From NCBI GenBank assembly GCA_964410965.1, contig CAYPIY010000003.1, positions 186,001-250,000 on the forward strand: 64,000 bases of DNA. Direction: 5' to 3'. A model generated the notes under the pieces. It had not been told where the DNA came from. It worked only from the letters and a program-made list of their open reading frames with translations, and searched no databases. This DNA comes from JBBIRG01 sp964410965. Lineage in GTDB: Bacteria > CLD3 > SB21 > JBBIRG01. This document shows, in pieces, positions 1 through 7,703 of the stretch. The translations under genes were made by a program, and so were the position numbers. Position 1 is the first letter of the stretch, and the number at the start of each line of letters is the position of its first letter.

Positions 1-515
1 AATCATTTACGCCCAGGAACGGACAACCTGTTTTTACTATTGAGAAAGAAAAAGCTCCGAATTCGACGGGCGCTCAAATGATTTTCAAAATCAGCGAAAA
101 TCGTTTTGATGATAACCTGAAAGCCTCGAAACTGGCGCTTGTTTTCGGATCACATAATCTTTTAAATCTTAATAATGGACGGCCGGAAAAACTTATTGTG
201 ACAGGTCATTACGAAGACGATAATACGCGGATGGCCGATCTGGTTCTGCCCGCGGCGATGTTCTATGAAACGAGCGGCACGTACACGAATAAAGAAGGGC
301 TCACCCAGAAATTCAACCGCGCCGTCATCCTTACCGGAGATATCCGCGAAGGCTGGCGAATCATTCAGGATATCGCGAACGCGCTGGAACTCAAATGGAA
401 TTACGAGTCAACGGCACAGATAGCGAAAGAAATGTTTGAAAATGTTTCCACGTTTCAGGTCAGCGAGCTTTCCGGTTTGTATCCGGCAATGAACAAAGGA
501 GAAATGATTTTATAA
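1..515 (+). CDS. nuoG: NADH-quinone oxidoreductase subunit G (NuoG), C-terminal part; 5' end outside window
   Basis: This is the 3' end of a gene that starts before the window; the frame is open from base 3 and ends in TAA at 513-515. NuoG is the large molybdopterin-oxidoreductase-like subunit of the peripheral arm of complex I and carries Fe-S clusters in its missing N-terminal part. The visible segment has the family motif of the distal domain (ADLVLPAAMFYE, then GTYTNKEGLTQ), the same signature used for formate dehydrogenase-type proteins. The next gene, nuoH, begins one base after the stop, in the standard complex I order. Identification is firm from the motif plus context; the Fe-S-binding portion cannot be judged. 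Confidence 0.93.
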   Translation, partial: SFTPRNGQPVFTIEKEKAPNSTGAQMIFKISENRFDDNLKASKLALVFGSHNLLNLNNGRPEKLIVTGHYEDDNTRMADLVLPAAMFYETSGTYTNKEGLTQKFNRAVILTGDIREGWRIIQDIANALELKWNYESTAQIAKEMFENVSTFQVSELSGLYPAMNKGEMIL

Positions 516-516
516 T

Positions 517-1527
517 ATGGAACCTTATCTGCCCTATATCTTCATCGCGATTCTTCTTGGAGTCTATCTCGCCAATGTGCCGGTGATGGTGATCATCGAG
601 CGGAAGCTGAGCGCGTGGCTGCAGTACCGCGTGGGGCCTAACCGTGTGGGACCGTTCGGGCTGATGCAGCCCATGGCGGATGCGATCAAGTTCTTTTCGA
701 AGGAAGACATTATCCCGACGCATGTCAACCGCTGGCTCTACCTGGTCGCTCCGGCGCTGATGGTGTTCCCTGCGTTCTTCGTGTTCGCCGTCATTCCGTG
801 GGGCGTGCTGACGATCGGCGGCAAAGAGGTGCTGGTGCAGATCGGCCAGACGAACATCGGCGTGCTGTTTGTTCTCGCGGTTTCCTCGCTGACGGTGTAC
901 AGCATATCCTTCGGCGCATGGACGTCGAATAAATACTCGTTTCTCGGCGGATTGCGGGCGGCCGCGCAGATGATCAGCTACGAACTGCCGCTGGGCATGA
1001 TCGTCGTGAGCGTCGTGCTGATGGCGGGTTCGCTGCAGCTTGAAAAAATCGTCCAGTTCCAGGCGGATACCGTGTGGATGATTGTCTGGCAGCCCGTGGG
1101 AGCGATCGTGTTTATCATCACCGCTTTCGCCGAAACCAACCGCCTGCCGTTCGATCTTCCGGAATCGGAGGCCGAGCTCGTCGGCGGGTATCACACCGAA
1201 TATAGCTCGATGAAATTCGCGATGTTCTACATGGGCGAATACTGCAACATGCTGACCGCGTCGACCATGATCACGCTGCTTTATCTCGGCGGATGGCATG
1301 TGCCGTTTATATCATCGTTGGATCTCGCTCCGCTGACGAAACAAATCATCCAGATCGGCGGCATGTTTGTCAAAGTCGGATTCATCATGATCTTTTTTGT
1401 CTGGATGCGGTGGTCGCTTCCGCGCTTCCGCTACGACCAGCTCATGAATTTAGGCTGGAAATGGCTGATTCCGCTGGCGCTGGCGAATCTGGTGCTCGCG
1501 GCAATCATCATGGCCATTGCGAGTTAA
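517..1527 (+). CDS. nuoH: NADH-quinone oxidoreductase subunit H (NuoH)
   Basis: A 336-residue polytopic membrane protein of the usual NuoH length. It links the peripheral arm to the membrane arm of complex I and helps form the quinone site. Family signatures are plain: ERKLSAWLQYRVGPNRVGP near residue 30, then AETNRLPFDLPESEAELV with the acidic loop, followed by GYHTEYSSMKFAMF. About eight hydrophobic helices can be counted. The ATG lies one base after nuoG. It is followed by a 134-bp spacer that holds an imperfect inverted repeat before nuoI, the widest gap between consecutive nuo subunit genes here apart from the two-gene insertion before nuoN. Confidence 0.97.
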   Translation: MEPYLPYIFIAILLGVYLANVPVMVIIERKLSAWLQYRVGPNRVGPFGLMQPMADAIKFFSKEDIIPTHVNRWLYLVAPALMVFPAFFVFAVIPWGVLTIGGKEVLVQIGQTNIGVLFVLAVSSLTVYSISFGAWTSNKYSFLGGLRAAAQMISYELPLGMIVVSVVLMAGSLQLEKIVQFQADTVWMIVWQPVGAIVFIITAFAETNRLPFDLPESEAELVGGYHTEYSSMKFAMFYMGEYCNMLTASTMITLLYLGGWHVPFISSLDLAPLTKQIIQIGGMFVKVGFIMIFFVWMRWSLPRFRYDQLMNLGWKWLIPLALANLVLAAIIMAIAS

Positions 1528-1535
1528 AAATTTTT

Positions 1536-1640
1536 GCCACATAGGCACTAAAACACGAGGTATGGATTAAATAAAGATCACACAGTGTATACCGAGAAAA
1601 TGCATGATTTGAATTCTTTGTGTCTAAGTGACTTAGTGGC
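1536..1640. repeat. Intergenic inverted repeat of the GTGCCTTwGTGgC type between nuoH and nuoI
   Basis: The left arm at 1536-1556 (GCCACATAGGCACTAAAACAC) reads, in reverse complement, almost like the right arm at 1616-1640 (TTTGTGTCTAAGTGACTTAGTGGC without its first base pair). The arms are about 60 bases apart. A single related half-copy occurs at 38991-39017 between two subunit genes of the Ehr operon. Similar GTG-CTT-rich intergenic repeats are known from many environmental bacterial genomes. It contains no supported coding sequence. A role in RNA folding or processing within the operon is only inference. Confidence 0.6.
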
Positions 1641-1661
1641 GACTCTTCAAAAGGACAAGAA

Positions 1662-2264
1662 ATGCCCGTAACCGTTAAACAAGTCAATCCCGGCGGCAGA
1701 AAAGAAAGCTGGATCGTTGAGAGTTATCTGATCCCTGTCATCAAGGGGCTGTGGCTGACGTTCAGGCACCTGTTCGCGAAACGGCTTGTGATCAGCTATC
1801 CGGAACAGAAAAAGGTACTGCCTGAAAAATTCCGCGGACTGCATATGCTCACGCGCGATGATAAAGGACGCGTGAAATGCGTTGCCTGCGAAATGTGCTC
1901 CACGGCCTGTCCTGCGGACTGTATCCGTATCGTCGCATCCGACGGGGGCTGGAACGACAGCCGGGAAAAATATCCCGTCGTGTTTGAAATTGACGAATTA
2001 CGGTGTATATTCTGCGGCATGTGCGTAGAGGCCTGCCCGGAAGATGCGATCGACATGACCGACCGGCACAACCTCGCCGATTACACGCGCAGGGATTTTA
2101 TCTACGATAAAGAGCGGCTGCTGAGCGTATATGACGAGTACATCAAAACGCATCCTGAAAAAGCCGTCCGCGCCGACCGTGCATTCAAGGCGATGAAAAA
2201 CTCCAGCAATTTCACGGTCACGGATGTGCGGCACAGCGATGAAACCCATAAATCAGCGGAATAA
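1662..2264 (+). CDS. nuoI: NADH-quinone oxidoreductase subunit I (NuoI)
   Basis: A 200-residue ferredoxin-like subunit that carries two [4Fe-4S] clusters (N6a and N6b) in the peripheral arm of complex I. Two complete CxxCxxCxxxCP motifs are present: cysteines 73, 76, 79, 83 and 115, 118, 121, 125. The N-terminal amphipathic region (IKGLWLTFRHLF) is the membrane-contacting helix typical of NuoI. The start is preceded by AAGGAC with good spacing. The gene is nine bases upstream of nuoJ. Confidence 0.96.
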   Translation: MPVTVKQVNPGGRKESWIVESYLIPVIKGLWLTFRHLFAKRLVISYPEQKKVLPEKFRGLHMLTRDDKGRVKCVACEMCSTACPADCIRIVASDGGWNDSREKYPVVFEIDELRCIFCGMCVEACPEDAIDMTDRHNLADYTRRDFIYDKERLLSVYDEYIKTHPEKAVRADRAFKAMKNSSNFTVTDVRHSDETHKSAE

Positions 2265-2273
2265 TATCTGACG

Positions 2274-2810
2274 ATGGAAACGCTTTTACACCATTTCATG
2301 ATCAATCCCGTGTTCTACATTTTCGCGGCACTGTCGGTGATTCTCGCGATCCTGATGCTGACCGTGAAGAATCCGGTGTACAGCGCGATATTCCTGATCA
2401 AGACGTTTTTCTGCCTCGTCGTGATTTACATTACTCTCGAAGCCGAGTTCATCGCCGCGATACAGATCATTGTTTATACCGGCGCGATCATGGTGCTGTT
2501 CCTGTTTGTCGTGATGCTGCTGAACCTGGAATCCGAATCCACGGTAAAGGAACCCTATGGCCCGATGGCGTATCTGACGGTCATACTCGCGTTTGTGATC
2601 CTGATACAGATCGGAAGCGCAGCTAAATTGTCATTTCCGGTCGGAGAGAAAGGCATGTATCCGATCGAAGTGATCCGCGCCGCAGGCAATGTGGAAACGC
2701 TGGCGACGGTTTTATTTTCGCAATATTTATATCCGTTTGAAATCGCTTCGGTGGTGCTGCTGCTCGGAATGATCGGCGCGCTTCTGATCGCCAAACGGAA
2801 ATTTGATTAG
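2274..2810 (+). CDS. nuoJ: NADH-quinone oxidoreductase subunit J (NuoJ)
   Basis: A 178-residue membrane subunit with about five hydrophobic helices. It has the conserved third-helix segment IQIIVYTGAIMVLFLFVVMLL, where a pi-bulge and Tyr are involved in coupling quinone chemistry to proton pumping. Its length and place between nuoI and nuoK are standard. Confidence 0.95.
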   Translation: METLLHHFMINPVFYIFAALSVILAILMLTVKNPVYSAIFLIKTFFCLVVIYITLEAEFIAAIQIIVYTGAIMVLFLFVVMLLNLESESTVKEPYGPMAYLTVILAFVILIQIGSAAKLSFPVGEKGMYPIEVIRAAGNVETLATVLFSQYLYPFEIASVVLLLGMIGALLIAKRKFD

Positions 2811-2818
2811 AGGTTTGC

Positions 2819-3121
2819 ATGGTTCCCCTGTCGCATTATATTATTTTATCCGCGGTATTGTTTACGCTCGGCGTCGTCGGCGCGATGACGCGGAAGAACG
2901 CGATCGTGGTGTTCATGTCGCTTGAGCTGATGCTGAATGCCGTCAATCTGAGCCTGGTGGCGTTCTCCCGGTTCCTTGATTCGATGGACGGGCAGATCGC
3001 CGTATTTCTGGTTATGACGGTCGCCGCCGCGGAAGCGGCTATCGGACTCGCGCTGGTCGTCGCGATATACCGCGCGAAAAAAACCATCAGCGTCGACGAA
3101 CTCCGAAGCATGCAGGGATAA
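2819..3121 (+). CDS. nuoK: NADH-quinone oxidoreductase subunit K (NuoK)
   Basis: A 100-residue, three-helix subunit related to MrpC. The two membrane glutamates needed for proton transfer are in the expected places: Glu36 in MSLELMLNAVNL and Glu72 in AAAEAAIGLAL, the same numbering as in E. coli NuoK. It is eight bases after nuoJ and is followed directly by nuoL. Confidence 0.96.
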   Translation: MVPLSHYIILSAVLFTLGVVGAMTRKNAIVVFMSLELMLNAVNLSLVAFSRFLDSMDGQIAVFLVMTVAAAEAAIGLALVVAIYRAKKTISVDELRSMQG

Positions 3122-3133
3122 AGGAAGAATGCC

Positions 3134-5125
3134 ATGAACTGGATCATCATACTTATATTGTTGTTGCCGCTTTCCGGCGTTCTGATCAACCTGACCATCG
3201 GGTGGATTCATCAATCAGGGGCTGAACCGGAAACGGGAGCGGAAAATAAAACCTTCCGGCTGGCCGGTATCATCGCGTCGACGGCGGTTGGAATTTCGTT
3301 TGTCCTGTCGGCCGTAGTATTTTTTCGGGTCATGAACGGACAAAGGTTCAATGTTGATTATTTTACATGGATAACTGCGGGCGATCTTAACATTACTTTC
3401 GGAGTACTGGTTGATTCCCTATCGTCCGTCATGATGCTGGTGATCACTGGCGTGGGATGCGTCATTCATGTTTATTCCATGGGCTATATGTCCGGCGACG
3501 ATGGCAGATTGCGGTTCTTTGTGTACATGAATCTTTTTATCTTTTCAATGCTCACGCTGGTGATGGCGAACAACCTGGTTTTGATGTTTTTGGGATGGGA
3601 AGGAGTCGGTCTGTGTTCGTATCTGCTGATTTCGTTCTGGTACCACAAGCCGTGCGCGGCGGCGGCGGGAACAAAAGCGTTTGTCGTCAACCGCATCGGT
3701 GACGCCGGGTTTTTAATCGGCTTGTTTCTGATTTTCACAACGTTCGGTACCTTACATTTTGACGCTCTTTTTCTGGCGATAAAAAATTATCCTAATATAG
3801 TAATTATCGCCACGACTATGACGGGCATTGGAATGTTGCTGTTCATCGGCGCGATGGGCAAGTCGGCTCAGGTTCCGTTGTATGTCTGGCTGCCAGACGC
3901 GATGGAAGGCCCGACGCCGGTTTCCGCGCTCATTCATGCGGCGACGATGGTGACCGCGGGCGTGTTCATGGTGGCGCGTTGTTTTCCGTTTTATTCTTTT
4001 GATGTCGGTCCGATTGGTTATATTTTAGGTATGAGCGCCGGGGATCTGGTGACCTATGTCGGAATGATAACCGCATTATTTGCCGCGACCATTGCCATGA
4101 CACAGAACGACATCAAACGCATCATCGCCTATTCGACGATCAGCCAGCTCGGGTATATGTTTGTCGGCGTAGGCGTAGGCGCGTACGCGGCGGGCATATT
4201 CCATTTGTTTACGCACGCTTTTTTCAAGGCGCTGCTGTTCCTTGCGGCGGGTAGCGTAATTCATGCCATGATTCATGCATTCCGGCATTCGGGACGGAAC
4301 GATGACCCTCAGGACATCCGCAATATGGGAGGTTTGTATAAAAAATTATCCGTTACGGCTGTTACGTTTATCGTCGGCTGGATCGCGATAAGCGGGATTC
4401 CGCCGTTTTCAGGGTTTTTCAGCAAGGATGAAATTCTGACCGCCGCGTATCATAACGGTTACCGTTGGATTTACTGGTTCGGCGTCCTCGGAGCGCTGAT
4501 GACGGCCTTTTACATGTCGCGCCTGGTGTTTGTTGTTTTTTTCAGGCCCGCGGCTAAACCTGAGCTCGAACCGCATATGCATGAATCCCCGAAAATCATG
4601 ACCATTCCGCTTCTGATTCTCGCGGTATTATCGGCGTTTACCGGACTGATCAATACGCCCGAGTTCCTGAACGGCCACCAGTGGTTCAGCAGATTTCTGT
4701 CAGCATCGGTAGGCGGCGGACTGAGTCATACCGTACATGGCGCGAATGAATGGGTGCTTGCCGGATTCGCGCTGGCGGCCTCTTTGGCCGGTATCGGTAT
4801 TGCATGGCTGATGTATTTCTCTAAGAAAATAGATCCTGAAAAGCTGTCCGCCGATTATCAGCCCGTGTATAAACTCTGGTTCAATAAATATTTCGTTGAT
4901 GAAATATACGCAAAATTTATCATCCGGCCTGTTTACTGGTTTTCCGAGAACATTCTGTGGAAAGGCATTGACCGGAAAGGCATTGATGGCGCGATCAACG
5001 TTACCGCTTTTACGGTCGATATGACAGGCCGCATCCTGAGGATATTTCATTCGGGATTTGTTCAGACTTACGGGTTTTTTATGCTGATCGGCGTCGCGCT
5101 GATCCTTTATTATTTACTGCGCTGA
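3134..5125 (+). CDS. nuoL: NADH-quinone oxidoreductase subunit L (NuoL)
   Basis: A 663-residue antiporter-like subunit at the distal end of the complex I membrane arm. The key glutamate in TM5 (GWEGVGLCSYLLI, Glu156) and the TM7 lysine (GAMGKSAQVPLYVWLPDAMEGPTPVSALIHAATMV, Lys243) are intact, so a working proton channel is expected. The C-terminal extension, with its long lateral helix, runs from about residue 480 to the end. Length and order are normal. Confidence 0.96.
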   Translation: MNWIIILILLLPLSGVLINLTIGWIHQSGAEPETGAENKTFRLAGIIASTAVGISFVLSAVVFFRVMNGQRFNVDYFTWITAGDLNITFGVLVDSLSSVMMLVITGVGCVIHVYSMGYMSGDDGRLRFFVYMNLFIFSMLTLVMANNLVLMFLGWEGVGLCSYLLISFWYHKPCAAAAGTKAFVVNRIGDAGFLIGLFLIFTTFGTLHFDALFLAIKNYPNIVIIATTMTGIGMLLFIGAMGKSAQVPLYVWLPDAMEGPTPVSALIHAATMVTAGVFMVARCFPFYSFDVGPIGYILGMSAGDLVTYVGMITALFAATIAMTQNDIKRIIAYSTISQLGYMFVGVGVGAYAAGIFHLFTHAFFKALLFLAAGSVIHAMIHAFRHSGRNDDPQDIRNMGGLYKKLSVTAVTFIVGWIAISGIPPFSGFFSKDEILTAAYHNGYRWIYWFGVLGALMTAFYMSRLVFVVFFRPAAKPELEPHMHESPKIMTIPLLILAVLSAFTGLINTPEFLNGHQWFSRFLSASVGGGLSHTVHGANEWVLAGFALAASLAGIGIAWLMYFSKKIDPEKLSADYQPVYKLWFNKYFVDEIYAKFIIRPVYWFSENILWKGIDRKGIDGAINVTAFTVDMTGRILRIFHSGFVQTYGFFMLIGVALILYYLLR

Positions 5126-5170
5126 TCTCAGCCGTTTTAAATCGAACATAACTTACGGGTCAATAAAGAT

Positions 5171-6757
5171 ATGCAATGGCTCACTGACACGCTTCTGACA
5201 TTCATCATAGCGATTCCCGCCCTGGGCGCCGCCGTTATTGCTTTTATGGGAAAAGAACGCGTTCCGGCAATCAGGAACGCCGCCATGATAACGTCGTTGA
5301 TCGTGTTTGCTTTGTCGGCGGTTTTATTTATTCTGTATGACGAAACGGCCTCCGGATTTCAGTTTGCTTATTCGGCGCCATGGATAGGCGCTCTGGGCGT
5401 TTCATATCACGTCGCGGCTGACGGCATCAGCGTACTTCTGATCACTCTTACGGCGTTGATTGTCCTGCTTGCTCTCCAGTTCAGCCGTAATGCCGTGCAA
5501 GACCGGGTAAAAGGTTACATGATAGCCGTACTGGCGCTTGAGTCAGGCATTCTCGGCGTTTTTTGCGCCCGGGATATGCTTTTATTTTACATGTTCTGGG
5601 AAATCATGCTGATTCCGCTTTACTTTCTCATCGGTTTGTGGGGCGGTGAAGACCGGATCAGGGCAACCGTCAGGTTTTTTATCTATACAGTCGCGGGAAG
5701 CCTGCTGATGCTGGCGGCGATTCTGTACATGTATTTTCAAACGCCGCCTGTCATGGCGGGAGAGACGGTGGTATCACCGCACTCCTTCAGCATTGACGCG
5801 TTTGAGACCGCGGTGTTTCCGTGGCCGGTCCAGATCTGGCTTTTTATGGCGTTCACGCTGGCGTTTTTCATCAAGGCACCGGTATTTCCGTTTCATACAT
5901 GGCAGCCGCTTGCGTACGTTCAGGCCCCGACGGCGGTTACTGTACTCCTGGCCGCGCTGCTTGCCAAAACGGCGGTTTACGGGTTGCTGCGTTTCAGCGT
6001 TCCTTTTTTCCCGGTAGTTGTTTCCGCATGGAGCCCCTACCTGATGGGTTTCGCCGCATTCAGCGCCGTGTTTGGCGCGCTGGTCGCGATTACAAGGAAG
6101 CAAATGAAACCGCTGATCGCTTATGCTTCCATGAGTCATATGGGTATGATGGCGCTGGGAGTGTTTGCGCTGACGTCGCAGAGCTGGCAGGGAAGTGTCA
6201 TTCAGATGATCAGCCACGGCATCACTGCAGCCGGATTATTTTTCATGATCGGTTTTTTGTTTGACCGCAAACCCGCGCATGACATAGAAGCGTTCGGCGG
6301 ATTGTGGAAACCCGTTCCGGTCATCAGCGCTCTGTTTCTGGTCTTTTCATTGTCGATGATCGGAATGCCCGGAACTAACGGATTCGTTGGCGAATTCCTG
6401 ATCCTTATCGGGACGTTCAAATCGTCGTTCGCGGCTTCGTCGGTATGGACGGTCATTGTGATGATGTGCGTGATTTTCAGCGCGGTCTATATGCTCGGGA
6501 TGGTTCAGCGCATGATGATGGGACCGGTCTCAGACCCGGATCTTTCGAGGATACCGGATCTTCGAAAACGCGAAGCTTTGATTTTGATACCGCTTATTCT
6601 GTTCATTTTCTGGATAGGATTGTACCCGAAAACTTTTACTCAGAAAACGGAAAAATCGATTGAAGCCGTTCTCATTAAAGCGCACAAAAATATTAATGAT
6701 TATCAGTCCGGGATTAAAACACAGAAAATAAAAATCCAGCAAGCCCCAAAATTTTAA
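5171..6757 (+). CDS. nuoM: NADH-quinone oxidoreductase subunit M (NuoM)
   Basis: A 528-residue antiporter-like proton-translocating subunit of complex I. The TM5 glutamate is at the E. coli position (Glu144 in FWEIMLIPLYFLIGLWGG) and the channel lysine lies in FIKAPVFPFHTWQPLAYVQAPTAVTVLLAALLAKTAVYG. The last 30 residues form a charged, Lys/Gln-rich tail. Unusually, nuoN does not follow: two unrelated genes (6761-11072) intervene, although the next start is only three bases away and the genes appear co-transcribed. Confidence 0.96.
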   Translation: MQWLTDTLLTFIIAIPALGAAVIAFMGKERVPAIRNAAMITSLIVFALSAVLFILYDETASGFQFAYSAPWIGALGVSYHVAADGISVLLITLTALIVLLALQFSRNAVQDRVKGYMIAVLALESGILGVFCARDMLLFYMFWEIMLIPLYFLIGLWGGEDRIRATVRFFIYTVAGSLLMLAAILYMYFQTPPVMAGETVVSPHSFSIDAFETAVFPWPVQIWLFMAFTLAFFIKAPVFPFHTWQPLAYVQAPTAVTVLLAALLAKTAVYGLLRFSVPFFPVVVSAWSPYLMGFAAFSAVFGALVAITRKQMKPLIAYASMSHMGMMALGVFALTSQSWQGSVIQMISHGITAAGLFFMIGFLFDRKPAHDIEAFGGLWKPVPVISALFLVFSLSMIGMPGTNGFVGEFLILIGTFKSSFAASSVWTVIVMMCVIFSAVYMLGMVQRMMMGPVSDPDLSRIPDLRKREALILIPLILFIFWIGLYPKTFTQKTEKSIEAVLIKAHKNINDYQSGIKTQKIKIQQAPKF

Positions 6758-6760
6758 TTC

Positions 6761-7693
6761 ATGAAATCAATCGTATTAACATTTTTCCTGACAGGGATAT
6801 TTCAGGTATACAGCCAGTCCGGATACGCGCCGCTGAAAGACGGAGCCGGGTTGTATTACGATACCCGGGGCAAAGGTCAACCGTTAGTCCTGATCGCGGG
6901 AGGGCCGGGCGACGCTCATGATTACTTCAAACCGTATTTTTCGGGCTTAGAGAAAAAATTTAACGTCATTTATTACGACGCCCGGGGAAGGGGACGCAGT
7001 CAATCTTCCGATACCGTCTTTTCGGCAGAACAGGACGTCCGCGACCTTAACGGATTACTGACGCATCTGAAAATTGAAAAAACGCATATCCTGGGACATT
7101 CCTACGGCGGAATCGTCGCTCAGAAATTCCTGATCAGTCATCCGGAAAAAACCATGCGCGTGATATTATGCAACACGTTTCACAGCGCGGATGGATGGCA
7201 GAATAATATCGATAACTGCAACCGGCACATCATGGAAAGTTTTCCTGATCAATGGGCAAAGTTGACATTGTTACGGGACAACGTCAGATCAAGTGACCCG
7301 GCCTGGCGGCTGATATATGATCCCTGCATCAACACCTTGTACTGGTATAATATGTCGAACTTTGAGGCCTATCTCCTCACAAACAACGATAAAAAAATTC
7401 CTTCGTTTTCCTATCCGGTTTATTATTCTATCATCGGTAACGATCCGGATTTCAGTGTTAACGGAACCATGAAAGAACTGGATCTCCGTAAAAACCTCTC
7501 ATCAGTACACAATCCCGTTCTGGTGGTTGCCGGCCGGGCTGACAAGATTGCCACCGTAAAACAGGCGTTTGAAATTCAGCAATTGATTCCCAATTCCCGA
7601 ATTCATATATTTAACCGCAGCGGCCATCTTCCGTTTGTGGAAGAAAACAATGTGTTTACGGACGTGATTACTGAATTCCTAACCCAACCCTGA
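6761..7693 (+). CDS. Secreted alpha/beta hydrolase, proline iminopeptidase-like
   Basis: A 310-residue alpha/beta hydrolase with an N-terminal signal peptide (MKSIVLTFFLTGIFQVYSQ). The fold signatures are an oxyanion-loop segment GGPGDAHDYF, the nucleophile elbow GHSYGG, an acid loop VAGRADKIAT and a C-terminal histidine in RSGHLPFVEE, giving a complete Ser-Asp-His triad. The closest family I recognise is the S33 proline iminopeptidase/haloperoxidase group, but the substrate is unknown. It starts three bases after nuoM and precedes a TPR-ClpA-like gene, so it appears to sit inside the nuo operon without being a complex I subunit. Confidence 0.85.
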   Translation: MKSIVLTFFLTGIFQVYSQSGYAPLKDGAGLYYDTRGKGQPLVLIAGGPGDAHDYFKPYFSGLEKKFNVIYYDARGRGRSQSSDTVFSAEQDVRDLNGLLTHLKIEKTHILGHSYGGIVAQKFLISHPEKTMRVILCNTFHSADGWQNNIDNCNRHIMESFPDQWAKLTLLRDNVRSSDPAWRLIYDPCINTLYWYNMSNFEAYLLTNNDKKIPSFSYPVYYSIIGNDPDFSVNGTMKELDLRKNLSSVHNPVLVVAGRADKIATVKQAFEIQQLIPNSRIHIFNRSGHLPFVEENNVFTDVITEFLTQP

Positions 7694-7703
7694 GGAATGA
7701 TTC

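Noticed and set aside
460..1299. A 279-residue minus-strand frame
   Set aside because: It is antisense to nuoH and rich in His/Arg/Gln, as expected for a shadow of a hydrophobic gene.
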